A DNA stretch of 57,177 nucleotides from Hyphomicrobiales bacterium (GCA_028280515.1 JANQLP010000180.1:1-57177), one strand, 5' to 3'; positions 10,703-19,173 are shown, counted from the stretch's first letter. Notes: generated from the sequence alone by a model not told the origin. Translations and numbers: made by a program.

Positions 10703-10720
10703 GTGATCGACCCCGATCAC
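10703..10720. promoter_or_regulatory. Perfect 7-4-7 palindrome upstream of the S74 protein gene
   Basis: GTGATCG, four bases, CGATCAC. It lies 17-67 bases before the two possible starts of the downstream gene, a typical place for a repressor operator. No cognate regulator can be named. Confidence 0.4.
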
Positions 10721-10769
10721 GGTACGCTGCGCTGAGTTGTCTGCCGGATGTATTCAACAAAAACACTCA

Positions 10770-13406
10770 GTGAAACTATCTCATCCGTGGCGAACATATT
10801 TGTTTTGGGCTGTCGCAGCAGCGGTCTTTATCGGTGGTCAGGGGGGCAGCTACACCACCCCCGTGCACGCCGCTGCGAACCCCGAGATCAACTACCAGGG
10901 CAAACTGACTGACAACACCGGCGCCACTGTCGCTGACGGGACATACAACGTCCGCTTCTTCTTATACACCGTCCCCAGCGGCGGCAGTGCCATCTGGCAA
11001 GAGACGGCCAGCACCACAGTCACAAACGGCCTCTTCTCCTATCTGCTCGGCTCCACCAGCCCGCTAACAGGCGTGAATTTCAACCAGCCGCTCTACCTTG
11101 GCGTCGAGGTCGGTGGCACCGGTAGCCCAACCTGGGACGGTGAGATGACCCCCCGGAAAGTGCTTGGCACTGTCCCGGCCGCTTTCGAGGCCCGGCAGCT
11201 TGACGGGCTGGCCACCACTTCATTTCTGCGCAGCGACCAAGCCGACAGTGCCAGTGGCTACCTGACCTTCTTAGGTGGCGCATCTACCACCGATTTCCTT
11301 ATCAGTGGCACCGCCACCACCACCAACCTCCACATCGCCGGTAGTCTCTTTGATGTGAATAACTCTGCCGGATTCACCGGCTATGTTCTACAGCGTACCG
11401 CCAGCGGCCTCGAGTGGGTGGCCACCTCCACCTTAGGCTTTGCTGCCTCCTCCTCCAGCCATGATCCGGTGACGCTGGCCGGCACCCCCGACTACCTCAC
11501 CCTCACCAACCAGGAACTAACCCTAAACCAACTGGACCTGGCCGATGACCTCAACAGCTTCACTTCAACTGCGCTCCTCGGCCGCCTTACCGATGAGACC
11601 GGTTCTGGCAGTGCGGTCTTCTCTGACTCGCCGGTCTTTTCGGGGAATGTGGGAGTAGGGACTTCTTCGCCAGCGTCAGTGTTGGATGTCTACGGCAACG
11701 CCATCCTCTCCGGGGCCAACCGCTACTTGAACTTCGGTGATGCGGCGGGTAGCAGCGGCTACGGCCTCCGCGACACTGCCGGCAGTTTGCAATACAAGGA
11801 CTTGGGCGGCAGTTGGGCATCCCTCGGCGGGCCGTTCGCTTCAACCGGCGGCGGCACACCCTTCGATGTCTCCACCGCAAGCTTCGTCGACAGTTTCTCC
11901 GTGTCGGCGCAGGAGGCAATCCCCCAGGGTCTGGCCTTCAACACCGACGGTACGAAGATGTTTGTGGTCGGCAACAATGGCGACGACGTCAACGAATACA
12001 CCCTCACCACCGGCTTCGATGTCTCCACCGCCAGCTTCGTCGACAGTTTCTCCGTGTCGGCGCAGGAGGCAAATCCAACCGGCCTCGCTTTCAGTGCCGA
12101 CGGCACCAAGATGTTTGTGACGGGCAGCAGTGGCGACGACGTCAACGAATATACCCTAACCACTGCCTTTGACGTCTCCACCGCCAGCTTCGTGGACAGC
12201 TTCTCGGTGGCGACGCAGGAGACTACTCCAACCGGCCTCGCCTTCAACACCGACGGCACGAAGATGTTTGTGACGGGCAGCGGTGGCGACGCTGTCAACG
12301 AGTATACCCTAACCACTGCCTTTGACGTCTCCACCGCCAGCTTCGTCGACAGCTTCTCGGTGGCGACGCAGGAGACAAGCCCTCAAAGCCTGGCCTTCAA
12401 CACCGACGGCACCAAGATGTTCGTGGTGGGCAGCAGTGGCCAAGACGTCAACGAGTACACCATTCCATACACGCCATCGAACGTGTATGTCACGGACACC
12501 ACCGCGTCGCTCGGCATCGGTACCACCAACCCTTCAGATAAACTCCACGTAGTTGGTGACATCCGGGTGGGCGTCGGTACCACTGGCTGTGTGAAAGACG
12601 CAGACGGCACCACCATTGCCGGCACCTGTAGCTCCGATCTGACGCTCAAAACCGACATTGTGCCGCTCATATTCTCTGGCGCTGACAGGGGTACCACTAC
12701 TGCCAGCAGCACGCGCAGCATGCTCGCCGCGCTCGTCGCCCTTGAGCCGGTGACGTACCGCTGGAATGACACCGCTGCCGAGAGCTTCAACTACGGCACC
12801 GTTGAGCGTCAGACCGGGCTCATCGCCCAACAAGTACAGGAAACCCTGCCGGAACTGGTTACCCCCAGCACGGATGGCTACCTGCAGGTGCGTTTTTCAG
12901 AACTGCCCATCTACATCATCCAGGCGCTCAAGGAACTTTGGCAGGTTGTGGCGGGCCATGACGAACGCATTAACACCCTCGAAGCGGAGGTAGCTGCGCT
13001 CAGAGCCCAACTGGCCAGCACGACGCCTGCGACAACGACAGATAGTACTGCCCAACCGGAGGCGAAAGAACCAACCGGCGCATCGCAAGAGGAGGAGCAA
13101 ACTGAGAATGGCGACACGCCGTCAGCGACCTCATCAGCTGACACCGCAGAGTCGGAGGCAGACGAACCAACGAGCGCCGAACGGGTTGAGGAAGAAGCCG
13201 GTCGTTCAGCAACCTCATCAGACGATATCGCAGAGCCGGAGGTCAAAGAACCGACCGATAGCGAAACCCGGACGAACACCGACAGCGACACGACGATGGA
13301 TAATGCCGTGGTTGAAGAAACGCCGGTTAGCGTACCACCGGCCGAGCCACCAGACGCCAATGCACAATCGGACACCGAGGGCGTCAGCTCCGCAGCGGAT
13401 TTGTAA
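10770..13406 (+). CDS. Secreted tail-fibre-like surface protein with S74 intramolecular chaperone
   Basis: I place the start at the GTG at 10770 (878 residues), giving a signal peptide (MKLSHPWRTYLFWAVAAAVF... cut near HAAA); a TTG at 10737 would add 11 residues. The N-terminal 150 residues (NPEINYQGKLTD... GTVPAAFEA) form a beta-rich domain I recall from surface proteins of Patescibacteria and marine bacteria. Residues about 365-568 are four 51-residue propeller-like repeats (LAFNTDGTKMFVVG). A C-terminal S74-type chaperone follows (SDLTLKTDIVPL ... TGLIAQQVQETLPE ... IQALKEL) ending in a coiled coil. S74 domains help fibres trimerise and then usually cut themselves off. Unusually, another 120-odd residues of acidic Ser/Thr/Glu-rich sequence follow, ending at TAA. 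No phage structural genes are nearby, so a cell-surface fibre is as likely as a tail fibre. Confidence 0.75.
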   Translation: MKLSHPWRTYLFWAVAAAVFIGGQGGSYTTPVHAAANPEINYQGKLTDNTGATVADGTYNVRFFLYTVPSGGSAIWQETASTTVTNGLFSYLLGSTSPLTGVNFNQPLYLGVEVGGTGSPTWDGEMTPRKVLGTVPAAFEARQLDGLATTSFLRSDQADSASGYLTFLGGASTTDFLISGTATTTNLHIAGSLFDVNNSAGFTGYVLQRTASGLEWVATSTLGFAASSSSHDPVTLAGTPDYLTLTNQELTLNQLDLADDLNSFTSTALLGRLTDETGSGSAVFSDSPVFSGNVGVGTSSPASVLDVYGNAILSGANRYLNFGDAAGSSGYGLRDTAGSLQYKDLGGSWASLGGPFASTGGGTPFDVSTASFVDSFSVSAQEAIPQGLAFNTDGTKMFVVGNNGDDVNEYTLTTGFDVSTASFVDSFSVSAQEANPTGLAFSADGTKMFVTGSSGDDVNEYTLTTAFDVSTASFVDSFSVATQETTPTGLAFNTDGTKMFVTGSGGDAVNEYTLTTAFDVSTASFVDSFSVATQETSPQSLAFNTDGTKMFVVGSSGQDVNEYTIPYTPSNVYVTDTTASLGIGTTNPSDKLHVVGDIRVGVGTTGCVKDADGTTIAGTCSSDLTLKTDIVPLIFSGADRGTTTASSTRSMLAALVALEPVTYRWNDTAAESFNYGTVERQTGLIAQQVQETLPELVTPSTDGYLQVRFSELPIYIIQALKELWQVVAGHDERINTLEAEVAALRAQLASTTPATTTDSTAQPEAKEPTGASQEEEQTENGDTPSATSSADTAESEADEPTSAERVEEEAGRSATSSDDIAEPEVKEPTDSETRTNTDSDTTMDNAVVEETPVSVPPAEPPDANAQSDTEGVSSAADL
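11862..12473 (+). repeat. Four tandem 153-bp coding repeats
   Basis: Units begin at 11862, 12015, 12168 and 12321 (each with TTC/TTT-GA-C/T-GTCTCC). Each encodes 51 residues with FDVSTASFVDSFSV and LAFNTDGTKMFV. The exact 153-bp spacing and high DNA identity show recent expansion, and copy number is likely to vary between strains. Confidence 0.9.
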
Positions 13407-13471
13407 AAACACAGTGGTTGGCGTGGCGGCGGCCGCGTGCGCGAGTCGGCCAGTTCTGCTATACTGAGCGC

Positions 13472-13696
13472 ATGACAAAATTACTCGAGCAAGCCATAGC
13501 GGCCGTTCGGAAGTTATCGCCCGAGCGACAGAATGAAGTCGCTGAGGTCATTCTCTCAGCGACTGCAGCGGCCCCCGTCATTGTTACCGATGAAGAACGT
13601 CAAGCCATCCTGCAGGGACTTGAGGACGCCCGTTCGGGTGACTTTGCGTCCGAGGAGCAGGTGCAGTCGCTTTTTGCTAAGCACCGCCCCGCATGA
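13472..13696 (+). CDS. Antitoxin of a ParE/RelE-type toxin-antitoxin pair
   Basis: A 74-residue protein starting at the ATG at 13472; the frame is open further upstream but has no reason to start there. It begins with an amphipathic helix (MTKLLEQAIAAVRKLSPERQNEVAEVIL) and has a C-terminal ILQGLEDARSGDFASEEQVQSLF segment, the usual toxin-wrapping tail of small ParD/RelB-like antitoxins. Its TGA stop overlaps the toxin ATG (ATGA), a standard coupling for such pairs. Antitoxin binding neutralises the toxin and typically represses the pair's own promoter. Confidence 0.8.
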   Translation: MTKLLEQAIAAVRKLSPERQNEVAEVILSATAAAPVIVTDEERQAILQGLEDARSGDFASEEQVQSLFAKHRPA

Positions 13697-13977
13697 AGCT
13701 CAGGCTCACGACGCGAGCCTATAACGATCTAGTGGCCATCAGCGAATTTCTTGAAGACCGAGATCCACGGGCGGCGACCACTCTCTTCGCCGTCTTTGAG
13801 CGTCTGTTTGCGCAAGTACAGGCCATGCCACAGTGCGGCCGTCTCACCGATATCCCAGACGTTCGCTGCCTCGTTGTTCCCCGACTCCCATACAAGATCT
13901 TTTATCGCGCGACCTCAGACACGATTGAGATCCTCTCTGTCTTTCACACATCGCGTGACCCACGCGACGCGCAGTGA
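13693..13977 (+). CDS. ParE/RelE-family toxin
   Basis: A 94-residue protein with the RelE/ParE fold signature: KLRLTTRAYNDLVAISEFLEDRDPRAA at the N-terminus, PQCGRLTDIPDVRCLVVPRLPYKIFYRATSDTIEILSVFHTSRDP at the C-terminus. The Gly-Arg and PYKIFYR...ILSVFHTSRD pattern is closest to ParE-like toxins, which act on DNA gyrase, rather than ribosome-dependent RelE; the target is inferred. It is translationally coupled to the antitoxin. It probably stabilises the mobile region. Confidence 0.85.
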   Translation: MKLRLTTRAYNDLVAISEFLEDRDPRAATTLFAVFERLFAQVQAMPQCGRLTDIPDVRCLVVPRLPYKIFYRATSDTIEILSVFHTSRDPRDAQ

Positions 13978-14021
13978 AAGGACGTGGGTGGGGGACTTTG
14001 ATCAGACCCTCAGCAACCCCC

Positions 14022-14294
14022 TCAGTTCTCTTCCGGCGGCAGATACACCGCATAGCCCTTGGCCTCCAGCTTGCGCCGGTAATGGATGAGCTTGATCTCA
14101 TCGTTTCAGAGACGGGCGGCCAGGAATCGTTTGATGTCTTCCCAACAATGCAAGGGCGGCTTGCCCGACTTCACTCACGCCCGATGCTCAAACTGAAGCC
14201 GGTCTACCTCTTTACGCATATGCTGTGTCCAGTCGGGATCAACGCCAAGGGCCTCGACGTCACTCAGAATCTCCGTAAGCGCTGCTGTGGTCAT
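14022..14294 (-). pseudogene. Small conserved-looking gene interrupted by two in-frame TGA codons
   Basis: From the ATG at 14294 the frame reads MTTAALTEILSDVEALGVDP, continues to about residue 39, then TGA (14175-14177), a coherent 22-residue piece (VKSGKPPLHCWEDIKRFLAA...), then TGA (14106-14108), then NDEIKLIHYRRKLEAKGYAV ending in PPEEN and a final TGA at 14022-14024. The three pieces share one frame and read as one helical 90-residue protein. Elsewhere in this region TGA is an ordinary stop (for example in ATGA overlaps), so two nonsense mutations are the simplest reading. It lies just downstream of the large ATPase, on the same strand. Product unknown. Confidence 0.55.
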
Positions 14295-14322
14295 GGGTGC
14301 CTCCTACGAAACAATTGCCGCT

Positions 14323-17016
14323 TTACGTATCCTCTCGCCCCTGCAATGACCTGGCAATCACCTTTGCCACCGCCTTGCGCCGGTCAGCTGCTTCGTTGAG
14401 TTTGCCTTTGACCCGCTTGACCCTGACGCGGCGGCCCCGGACGGTTTCTTCACGGTCGATCTCACCAACATCAAGGGCGGCAAAACTGTCCGGCAGTTCA
14501 TCGGCCCGCAGAACCGTTACCCGCGCTAGTTCTGCTTCAGACAGATGTTCCTGCAGCCGTCGCTTGAACGTCCTGATCTGTCTGGCGTGGTGCAGTACCG
14601 CCCACACGTTGGTGTAGCCAGCGGCGAGACATTTTCGAATGTTGCTCACTTCGTGCTCGGAAGACGTCGTCACCGACACCTCACACGCGATGCGCTCATC
14701 ACCGCGCAGCAAGGCCACATCAATAAAACCCTCGGCATTTTCGGTGGGGGCTTCAATGGTGGCGTGCCAGCCGTGCTGTTCGCCAAGGCCCTTGATGAAC
14801 TGCTGCAGGTAGGTGTGCTGACGGCCACCGCGTCCGAGTTCCGGCGGACTGGTGGGGCCAGAGGTTGCCGGTGGGGCTGGCGGTGGCGGCGGAACTATTG
14901 ACTCAGGTGGTTGCTCTTCAGCTGCTTCCGGCTCGGGTGGTGCGGCGGCTGCTTGCGGCTGCTCCGGCGGTTCTTCAACAAACCGGCTGGCCCACTCCTG
15001 TTCCAAGTCTGCCAGCGGTTGGCAGTACCGCTCCCGCATACGGGTGCGCAGATCATCATACTGCTCATGCAACAGCGTCGGTTGGCGTTCGAGAAAGCCA
15101 AGCGGCACCGAGATGCGCAGTGCTCCCGGGGTGGCGTGTTTCACCCACAGGGCAAACTCGGTGGTATCACGACGCTTTTTCATGCTCTTGAGAAAATCGC
15201 GCGTGGTGTGCATCTCAGCCGCCAGTATTTCACCATCCTTGACATTGATGCCCCCGGCAATCTTGATGCTGGTGTTCGCCAGCATGGCGGCACGCAGCCG
15301 GGGTGAGAGTTGGTTAAGGTGCTGCGAAGCGCAGGTCAGCCCGATCTTGTACTTGCGGGCCTGGTTCAAGATCACCTCAAAATTCTCATCAAAATATTCA
15401 CTCGCCTCATCCACGTATAACAGCGTCGGCGTGCGATTGTGCTCCTCGATGACCGAGCGTTCCAGCGCCGCCTGCATAATCATGGAAATGAAGAAGCGGC
15501 CAAACAGTTCGCAGCCTTCCTGTTTGAGCAGGTCTTTGCTGGTGTCTATAAGAATGATACTCCCGGCGTTCATCAGATCATACAGATCAACTTTGTTCTC
15601 GCGCTGCCCGAACATACGTTCGAAGGCCGGTGTCGCCAGCACCCCCCACAGCCGCTTGGCGATCTGCTTTTTGGTGGCGGCAAAGCCCTTGTCAAAAAAC
15701 TCGTTGTCGAAGAAGTACCGCGCCGAGCCGGTCAGCTGCTTCATGTACCTGGTGTATGGCTTCGGGTCATCCATCAGGTCGCGCAGCGTGAAGATATTGG
15801 CGTCGGGAATTTCCATCATCAGCCGCGCCAGGTACTTGAAAATCACCCCCTGCCGTTGGGTCAGTTCCGCACCAAGCAGTGAGCCGAAAAAGTTCTCATA
15901 GAGTTCGATGATGCCATTTAGGTGCTTCTCACGTTCCGCCAGCGGGCGGCTGTCAATGCGGTCACGCTTCACATCAAAGATATTGAGTGAGACCGGCCAC
16001 TCCACATCGGACGGGTCGATCAGCACCAGCTTGTCCGCAAGCGATGCCGGGTCATCGGGGTCAAACAGCGAGAGCCGGGCCAGCTTGCGGATGAGATCAC
16101 CCTGGCTATCAATCACGACGATGGAGCGGGTTTCCTTTTGCGCCTTTTGCAGCTGCGCGAAAATCAGCTTCTGCAACAGCTGCGTCTTGCCGTGACCCGT
16201 CCCGGCAAAACACATGCAGTGCTCGAATAAGGCACTTTCGGGAATCGTGTATGGCACGCTGTGAGTGAAAAAGGACGCAAAGGGCGTGTTCCGCGCATAG
16301 GCCTGTACCAGATCAAGCGGGGTGTCAGCCCGGTAGTCGGTGGGCAGCGTGATCTGCTTCTTGGTCTCATGGCGATCGCGGGGGTCAATGCCGGACGCAA
16401 TCAGCGCATTACTGTCAAAACGTTCCCGTAGTTCGCGGAACAGACCGGCGTAACGAAACTCATCCTCAAACGGCGTGAACACCAGCCGTTCAATGGCATC
16501 GTCGGGCGTTTCCAACAGGTCAATGACGGAGACCGGGAACCCGGCGTCATCCTCACTGCTGGCGAGTTGGTGGCTTGGCAGGTAACTGAGCAACCCGCTA
16601 AAGATGTTTCGGGTGGCATCGCGCCACCTGTCCATGTTGGCCTCATAATCCTCAAAGAAGCGGATTTGATCTTTGAGAAATTGCCGCAGGCGCATGGCCT
16701 CGTAACCGTTGGTGTCGAGGGTGTGCCAATCAATGTCTGGTTCGACCAAGGCTTCAAATGCCATCAGGTCTTGAATGGCCGTGACCACTGCCAGCTGAAC
16801 TTCTAACGGCGGGTCGGTGTCACTTTGCTCCACGGCCTCCCTCATCATTTCGATGGCTACATCGAGCAAATCCAGATCAGCCAGTGGTGAGCAGCCCCGG
16901 AGGGTGATGGCACGGGAATACAGCAGGCGCAGGTTCTGGCCGTCATCGGGCAGCGACTTCAAGCCGATTGATGACGGCCAGATGGTGTTGAGTGCTCTGG
17001 AAAGAGCGTCACGCAT
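14323..17016 (-). CDS. HerA/VirD4-like ATPase fused to a C-terminal nuclease-like domain
   Basis: An 897-residue protein. Residues 1-250 are helical with no clear homology. A P-loop ATPase follows: Walker A CFAGTGHGKTQLLQ near residue 270, Walker B TLLYVDEASEYF near 530 and a TCASQHLNQL sensor segment, the layout of TraG/VirD4 or HerA-FtsK DNA-pumping ATPases. After a Pro/Glu-rich linker, residues about 740-860 contain a GFIDVALLRGDERIACEVSV block that fits a PD-(D/E)xK nuclease-type core (D, then ExS/V), so the protein may cut or bind DNA as well as pump it. Its ATG overlaps the stop of the upstream gene (TGATG), indicating translational coupling. It probably serves DNA transfer or processing by the mobile element. 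Confidence 0.75.
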   Translation of the reverse strand: MRDALSRALNTIWPSSIGLKSLPDDGQNLRLLYSRAITLRGCSPLADLDLLDVAIEMMREAVEQSDTDPPLEVQLAVVTAIQDLMAFEALVEPDIDWHTLDTNGYEAMRLRQFLKDQIRFFEDYEANMDRWRDATRNIFSGLLSYLPSHQLASSEDDAGFPVSVIDLLETPDDAIERLVFTPFEDEFRYAGLFRELRERFDSNALIASGIDPRDRHETKKQITLPTDYRADTPLDLVQAYARNTPFASFFTHSVPYTIPESALFEHCMCFAGTGHGKTQLLQKLIFAQLQKAQKETRSIVVIDSQGDLIRKLARLSLFDPDDPASLADKLVLIDPSDVEWPVSLNIFDVKRDRIDSRPLAEREKHLNGIIELYENFFGSLLGAELTQRQGVIFKYLARLMMEIPDANIFTLRDLMDDPKPYTRYMKQLTGSARYFFDNEFFDKGFAATKKQIAKRLWGVLATPAFERMFGQRENKVDLYDLMNAGSIILIDTSKDLLKQEGCELFGRFFISMIMQAALERSVIEEHNRTPTLLYVDEASEYFDENFEVILNQARKYKIGLTCASQHLNQLSPRLRAAMLANTSIKIAGGINVKDGEILAAEMHTTRDFLKSMKKRRDTTEFALWVKHATPGALRISVPLGFLERQPTLLHEQYDDLRTRMRERYCQPLADLEQEWASRFVEEPPEQPQAAAAPPEPEAAEEQPPESIVPPPPPAPPATSGPTSPPELGRGGRQHTYLQQFIKGLGEQHGWHATIEAPTENAEGFIDVALLRGDERIACEVSVTTSSEHEVSNIRKCLAAGYTNVWAVLHHARQIRTFKRRLQEHLSEAELARVTVLRADELPDSFAALDVGEIDREETVRGRRVRVKRVKGKLNEAADRRKAVAKVIARSLQGREDT

Positions 17017-17369
17017 CAGATTTCAATGATCTCGTCACCGTCAAATTGGGCCGCCGCCTGCAGAACACTGTTGAAGGTGTGGCAGGCGGAACGGATTTGT
17101 TCCTCAACGTCGAGCATTTCAACAATATCCTTGCACTCGACCACCCGGCCCTTGACCAGATCATTGATGTTGATGGTGAGTACGGTGGCAGCAGCGGCCA
17201 GATTGCGGGCGACGGCTCCCCATGACCCACTATCAGAGTTATCAAAGGCCACCCGCTCTTTGCTGAACAGCACTTCATTACCCAACTTATAGCGGTCAAC
17301 ATTCTCGATTTCCTCAGGGCTGAGATTGACCTGCATCTCAAGAGAAAAGACCACCTTGTTCGACATCAT
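17016..17369 (-). CDS. Conserved small protein coupled to the large ATPase
   Basis: Start placed at the ATG-ATG at 17369/17366, preceded by AGGGGG; the frame is open to 17441 without a better site. 117 residues, mixed alpha/beta: FSLEMQVNLSPEEIENVDRY, then FDNSDSGSWGAVARNLAAAA, then a helical C-terminus (MLDVEEQIRSACHTFNSVLQ). The stop shares a base with the ATG of the 897-residue ATPase. No family recognised. Tight coupling suggests a partner or regulator of the ATPase. Confidence 0.65.
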   Translation of the reverse strand: MMSNKVVFSLEMQVNLSPEEIENVDRYKLGNEVLFSKERVAFDNSDSGSWGAVARNLAAAATVLTININDLVKGRVVECKDIVEMLDVEEQIRSACHTFNSVLQAAAQFDGDEIIEI

Positions 17370-17740
17370 GCCCCCTGATCGTTGGCTGCGGCGTAGGCGT
17401 AACTGCATGGCTTCATCCCCGTAATGAGTTGCGACGTACACTGACTAACATCTATGATGTATTTCCAAAAAACAACGAGTATTAATTGCAGCCATGCCTA
17501 AATAAGCGGCAGTCTCCAGAAGCCGAATTACCACTTATAGTTGGAAAATTATTGTCTATACACGTTGCTTTTCGGAGCCGCCCCATAACCCCGCAAGGGA
17601 GCGGCTTCGAAAGGCAGCGGGTTTGCTTTTTGGTGGGTCTCATCTCTGGCCGTCACCTTGCGCCCCCTAGGGACTTCGCGAGGGCTTGGGAAAATGGGAG
17701 CGCACCAATGAGGGTGCCAATGCGAAAACGGAGTGAAGCG
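17370..17740. other. Divergent intergenic region
   Basis: About 370 bases separating the minus-strand ATPase operon from the small plus-strand gene. It must hold promoters for both. A plus-strand frame starting at 17486 runs into the downstream gene but lacks coding character. No specific element identified. Confidence 0.4.
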
Positions 17741-17962
17741 ATGCCAATGAAGAAGAAGCCGGTGTACCGCGCCTATGTCGTGGAAGACATTGACGAGGAC
17801 ACGAACTTCTGGACGCTGGTGGGTAGTGCCTTTGCCCACGAAGATAAAAAGGGGTTCACGGTGCTGCTCAAAGCCCTGCCGGTCGACGGCAAGCTGGTGC
17901 TGCGCAAATACACCGAAACGGACACGGACGAGAAAGCAGCTACAACCAAAAAGGCTGCCTGA
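17741..17962 (+). CDS. Small conserved mobile-element protein
   Basis: A 73-residue protein starting at the ATG at 17741, which has GGAG 9-12 nt upstream (an upstream frame to 17486 is not supported). Sequence features: PVYRAYVVEDIDEDTNFWTL, GSAFAHEDKKGFTVLLKALP, VDGKLVLRKY and a Lys/Thr-rich tail. The core W-x-x-(V/I)G-x-A-F-x-H-x-x-x-KGF-x-x-x-L-x-ALP-x-x-G-x-LVLR is a pattern I have seen in short proteins of phages and integrative elements, whose function is unknown to me. It is followed by a strong terminator. Confidence 0.7.
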   Translation: MPMKKKPVYRAYVVEDIDEDTNFWTLVGSAFAHEDKKGFTVLLKALPVDGKLVLRKYTETDTDEKAATTKKAA

Positions 17963-17978
17963 CCCCATGGGGCAACTA

Positions 17979-18009
17979 GACTGCACGTCTACAGGTGCAG
18001 TCTTTTTTT
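17979..18009 (+). terminator. Intrinsic terminator
   Basis: Perfect 8-bp stem GACTGCAC (17979-17986) / GTGCAGTC (17995-18002), 8-nt loop, followed by seven T. It ends the small plus-strand gene transcript. Confidence 0.92.
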
Positions 18010-18027
18010 ACCCCGAACGTCAGCGGG

Positions 18028-18060
18028 CTACGCCGCTGCCGGGAGCGTGGTCGCACTGAG
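18028..18060 (-). pseudogene. Relic of the 3' end of a conjugative-type ATPase gene
   Basis: On the minus strand this reads LSATTLPAAA-stop, against FSATTLPATQ-stop at the end of the intact ATPase gene at 22164. About 21 of 24 bases match and two of the three differences are synonymous, so the two sequences are homologous coding ends. No further ATPase sequence follows upstream (past about 18060), so only the last ten or so codons remain. It marks the left end of a cassette inserted at the ATPase 3' end. Confidence 0.6.
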
Positions 18061-18357
18061 TTCGCGCGATCTCGAGAACTGCGAGATGTTTCTCAATTGA
18101 TGGTTTCGAGAAATCACGGCTGGCCGTTTTGGGCGCAGGCATTGCTACCATTAGAGCAAAAGGGAATATGAGATTTTGATAAAAAGGACTGCTAATTTTG
18201 CAAAAATCAAATCACCATCGGCCTGAGTCAATATTGGCATGGCGCACCGTTCGTTGAAGAGGTCGGGCTTTAAGAGGTTTGCATTCGAATCTGTATTTGC
18301 CGAGTAAATTAGTAGCTATTAATGTTGTCAGCCTAGCCAATCTCTGGAGTTTTAGAC
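18061..18357. other. Intergenic region at the left end of the toxin cassette
   Basis: About 300 bases without a gene. AT-rich towards 18300-18340 and presumably the promoter region of the next gene (GGAG before its GTG start). Nothing else recognised. Confidence 0.4.
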
Positions 18358-19173
18358 GTGCGAATTTTGCCGCTTGTTTGTTGCGTTTGGTTAGTCGCTG
18401 CAAGTTCTGCGCAAGCCGCTGATCCCAGGGAAATGTTCAATTTGTTCGGCGGCGTCTTTCAGCAACTGCAGCAGTGGGACGCTGAGCAAAGACAGCAAGA
18501 ACAACTCAAACGCCAACAGCAACAGATCGTCGTCGATGGCCTGCTGCGAGCTTGTAGCGGTGGGGATGAAATCGCCTGCAATCGGATTATCGAAATGAAG
18601 GGGATGACGCCTTACGCCAACTATCTCGCATTCGCAATGAGAGGCGACATAGAACGCCAGCGTGGGGACATCGAAGCAGCGCGCGCGAGCTATCAGCATG
18701 CCCTGCGGTGGGCCGACCGGATGCAGGATGGCTCCAATGCGACCAGAAGTGTGCGGTCGAAGATCGCTGCACTAACGCCCGGTTCCAATCCGAATAAGAC
18801 TCGCTCACAACTCCTTGCGCGCAGGCAGCCCGGAAATAAATACAATCCATCCAGCCAACGCGATCGCAATCAGGCGCCACAAGGTGACCTTGTGTGTGAT
18901 GCTTCCGCACCAGTGAAATGGCGGATTGCATGCCTGCAAGCGGCGCAGGGGCCCGAAGGTGCTGAACTCTACAAGAAGCTGTCTGAATTACTCAATTCCC
19001 ATGGCGTGACACTGCGGCAAGTCTTGGAGTGCGACGCCTTGATACAAAAGAGTCAGCAATCTGGCACAGAGTGTTTTCAAAAGAAGGGGATAGAGAGTTC
19101 GATTATGGGTATGGTGCAAATCTATGCGCTTCAGTACGATTTACTCGTTGATGTTAGACTGAAACAGAATTAG
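18358..19173 (+). CDS. Secreted protein of unknown function
   Basis: 271 residues from a GTG at 18358 (GGAG 10 nt upstream). Signal peptide MRILPLVCCVWLVAASSAQA. Residues 25-75 form a Gln/Arg-rich helix (QQWDAEQRQQEQLKRQQQQ), then a Sel1/TPR-like stretch (ACSGGDEIACNRII ... MRGDIERQRGDIEAARASYQ), a disordered Asn/Arg linker (about 140-175) and a C-terminal domain with several Cys (VCDASAPVKWRIACLQAA, LECDAL, GTECFQ), likely disulfide-bonded in the periplasm. No family recognised. It sits divergently from the toxin gene in the same cassette and shares its Gln/Arg-rich style, so it may be a partner of that system. Confidence 0.65.
   Translation: MRILPLVCCVWLVAASSAQAADPREMFNLFGGVFQQLQQWDAEQRQQEQLKRQQQQIVVDGLLRACSGGDEIACNRIIEMKGMTPYANYLAFAMRGDIERQRGDIEAARASYQHALRWADRMQDGSNATRSVRSKIAALTPGSNPNKTRSQLLARRQPGNKYNPSSQRDRNQAPQGDLVCDASAPVKWRIACLQAAQGPEGAELYKKLSELLNSHGVTLRQVLECDALIQKSQQSGTECFQKKGIESSIMGMVQIYALQYDLLVDVRLKQN

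Larger units (their letters stand above)
9890..10736. other. Intergenic region at the boundary of two modules, with two clear dyads
   Basis: No convincing gene in about 850 bases. Two small frames (10262-10453 minus, 10431-10697 plus) have no recognisable product. Two inverted repeats stand out. AACCTCAAAC at 10583-10592 pairs with GTTTGAGGTT at 10616-10625 around a 23-nt loop that itself can pair CCC with GGG. GTGATCG at 10703-10709 pairs with CGATCAC at 10714-10720 around a 4-nt spacer, just before the next gene. The first could be an RNA hairpin; the second is shaped like an operator. Confidence 0.45.

Noticed and set aside
11862-12473. Tandem repeats considered as a CRISPR-like array
   Set aside because: Units are 153 bp, in frame, contiguous without spacers, and encode propeller-like repeats.
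14022-14294. Stop-codon recoding (TGA as sense) for the whole element
   Set aside because: Neighbouring genes end in TGA with normal ATGA or TGATG overlaps, so a changed code in the present host is unlikely; kept only as a donor hypothesis.
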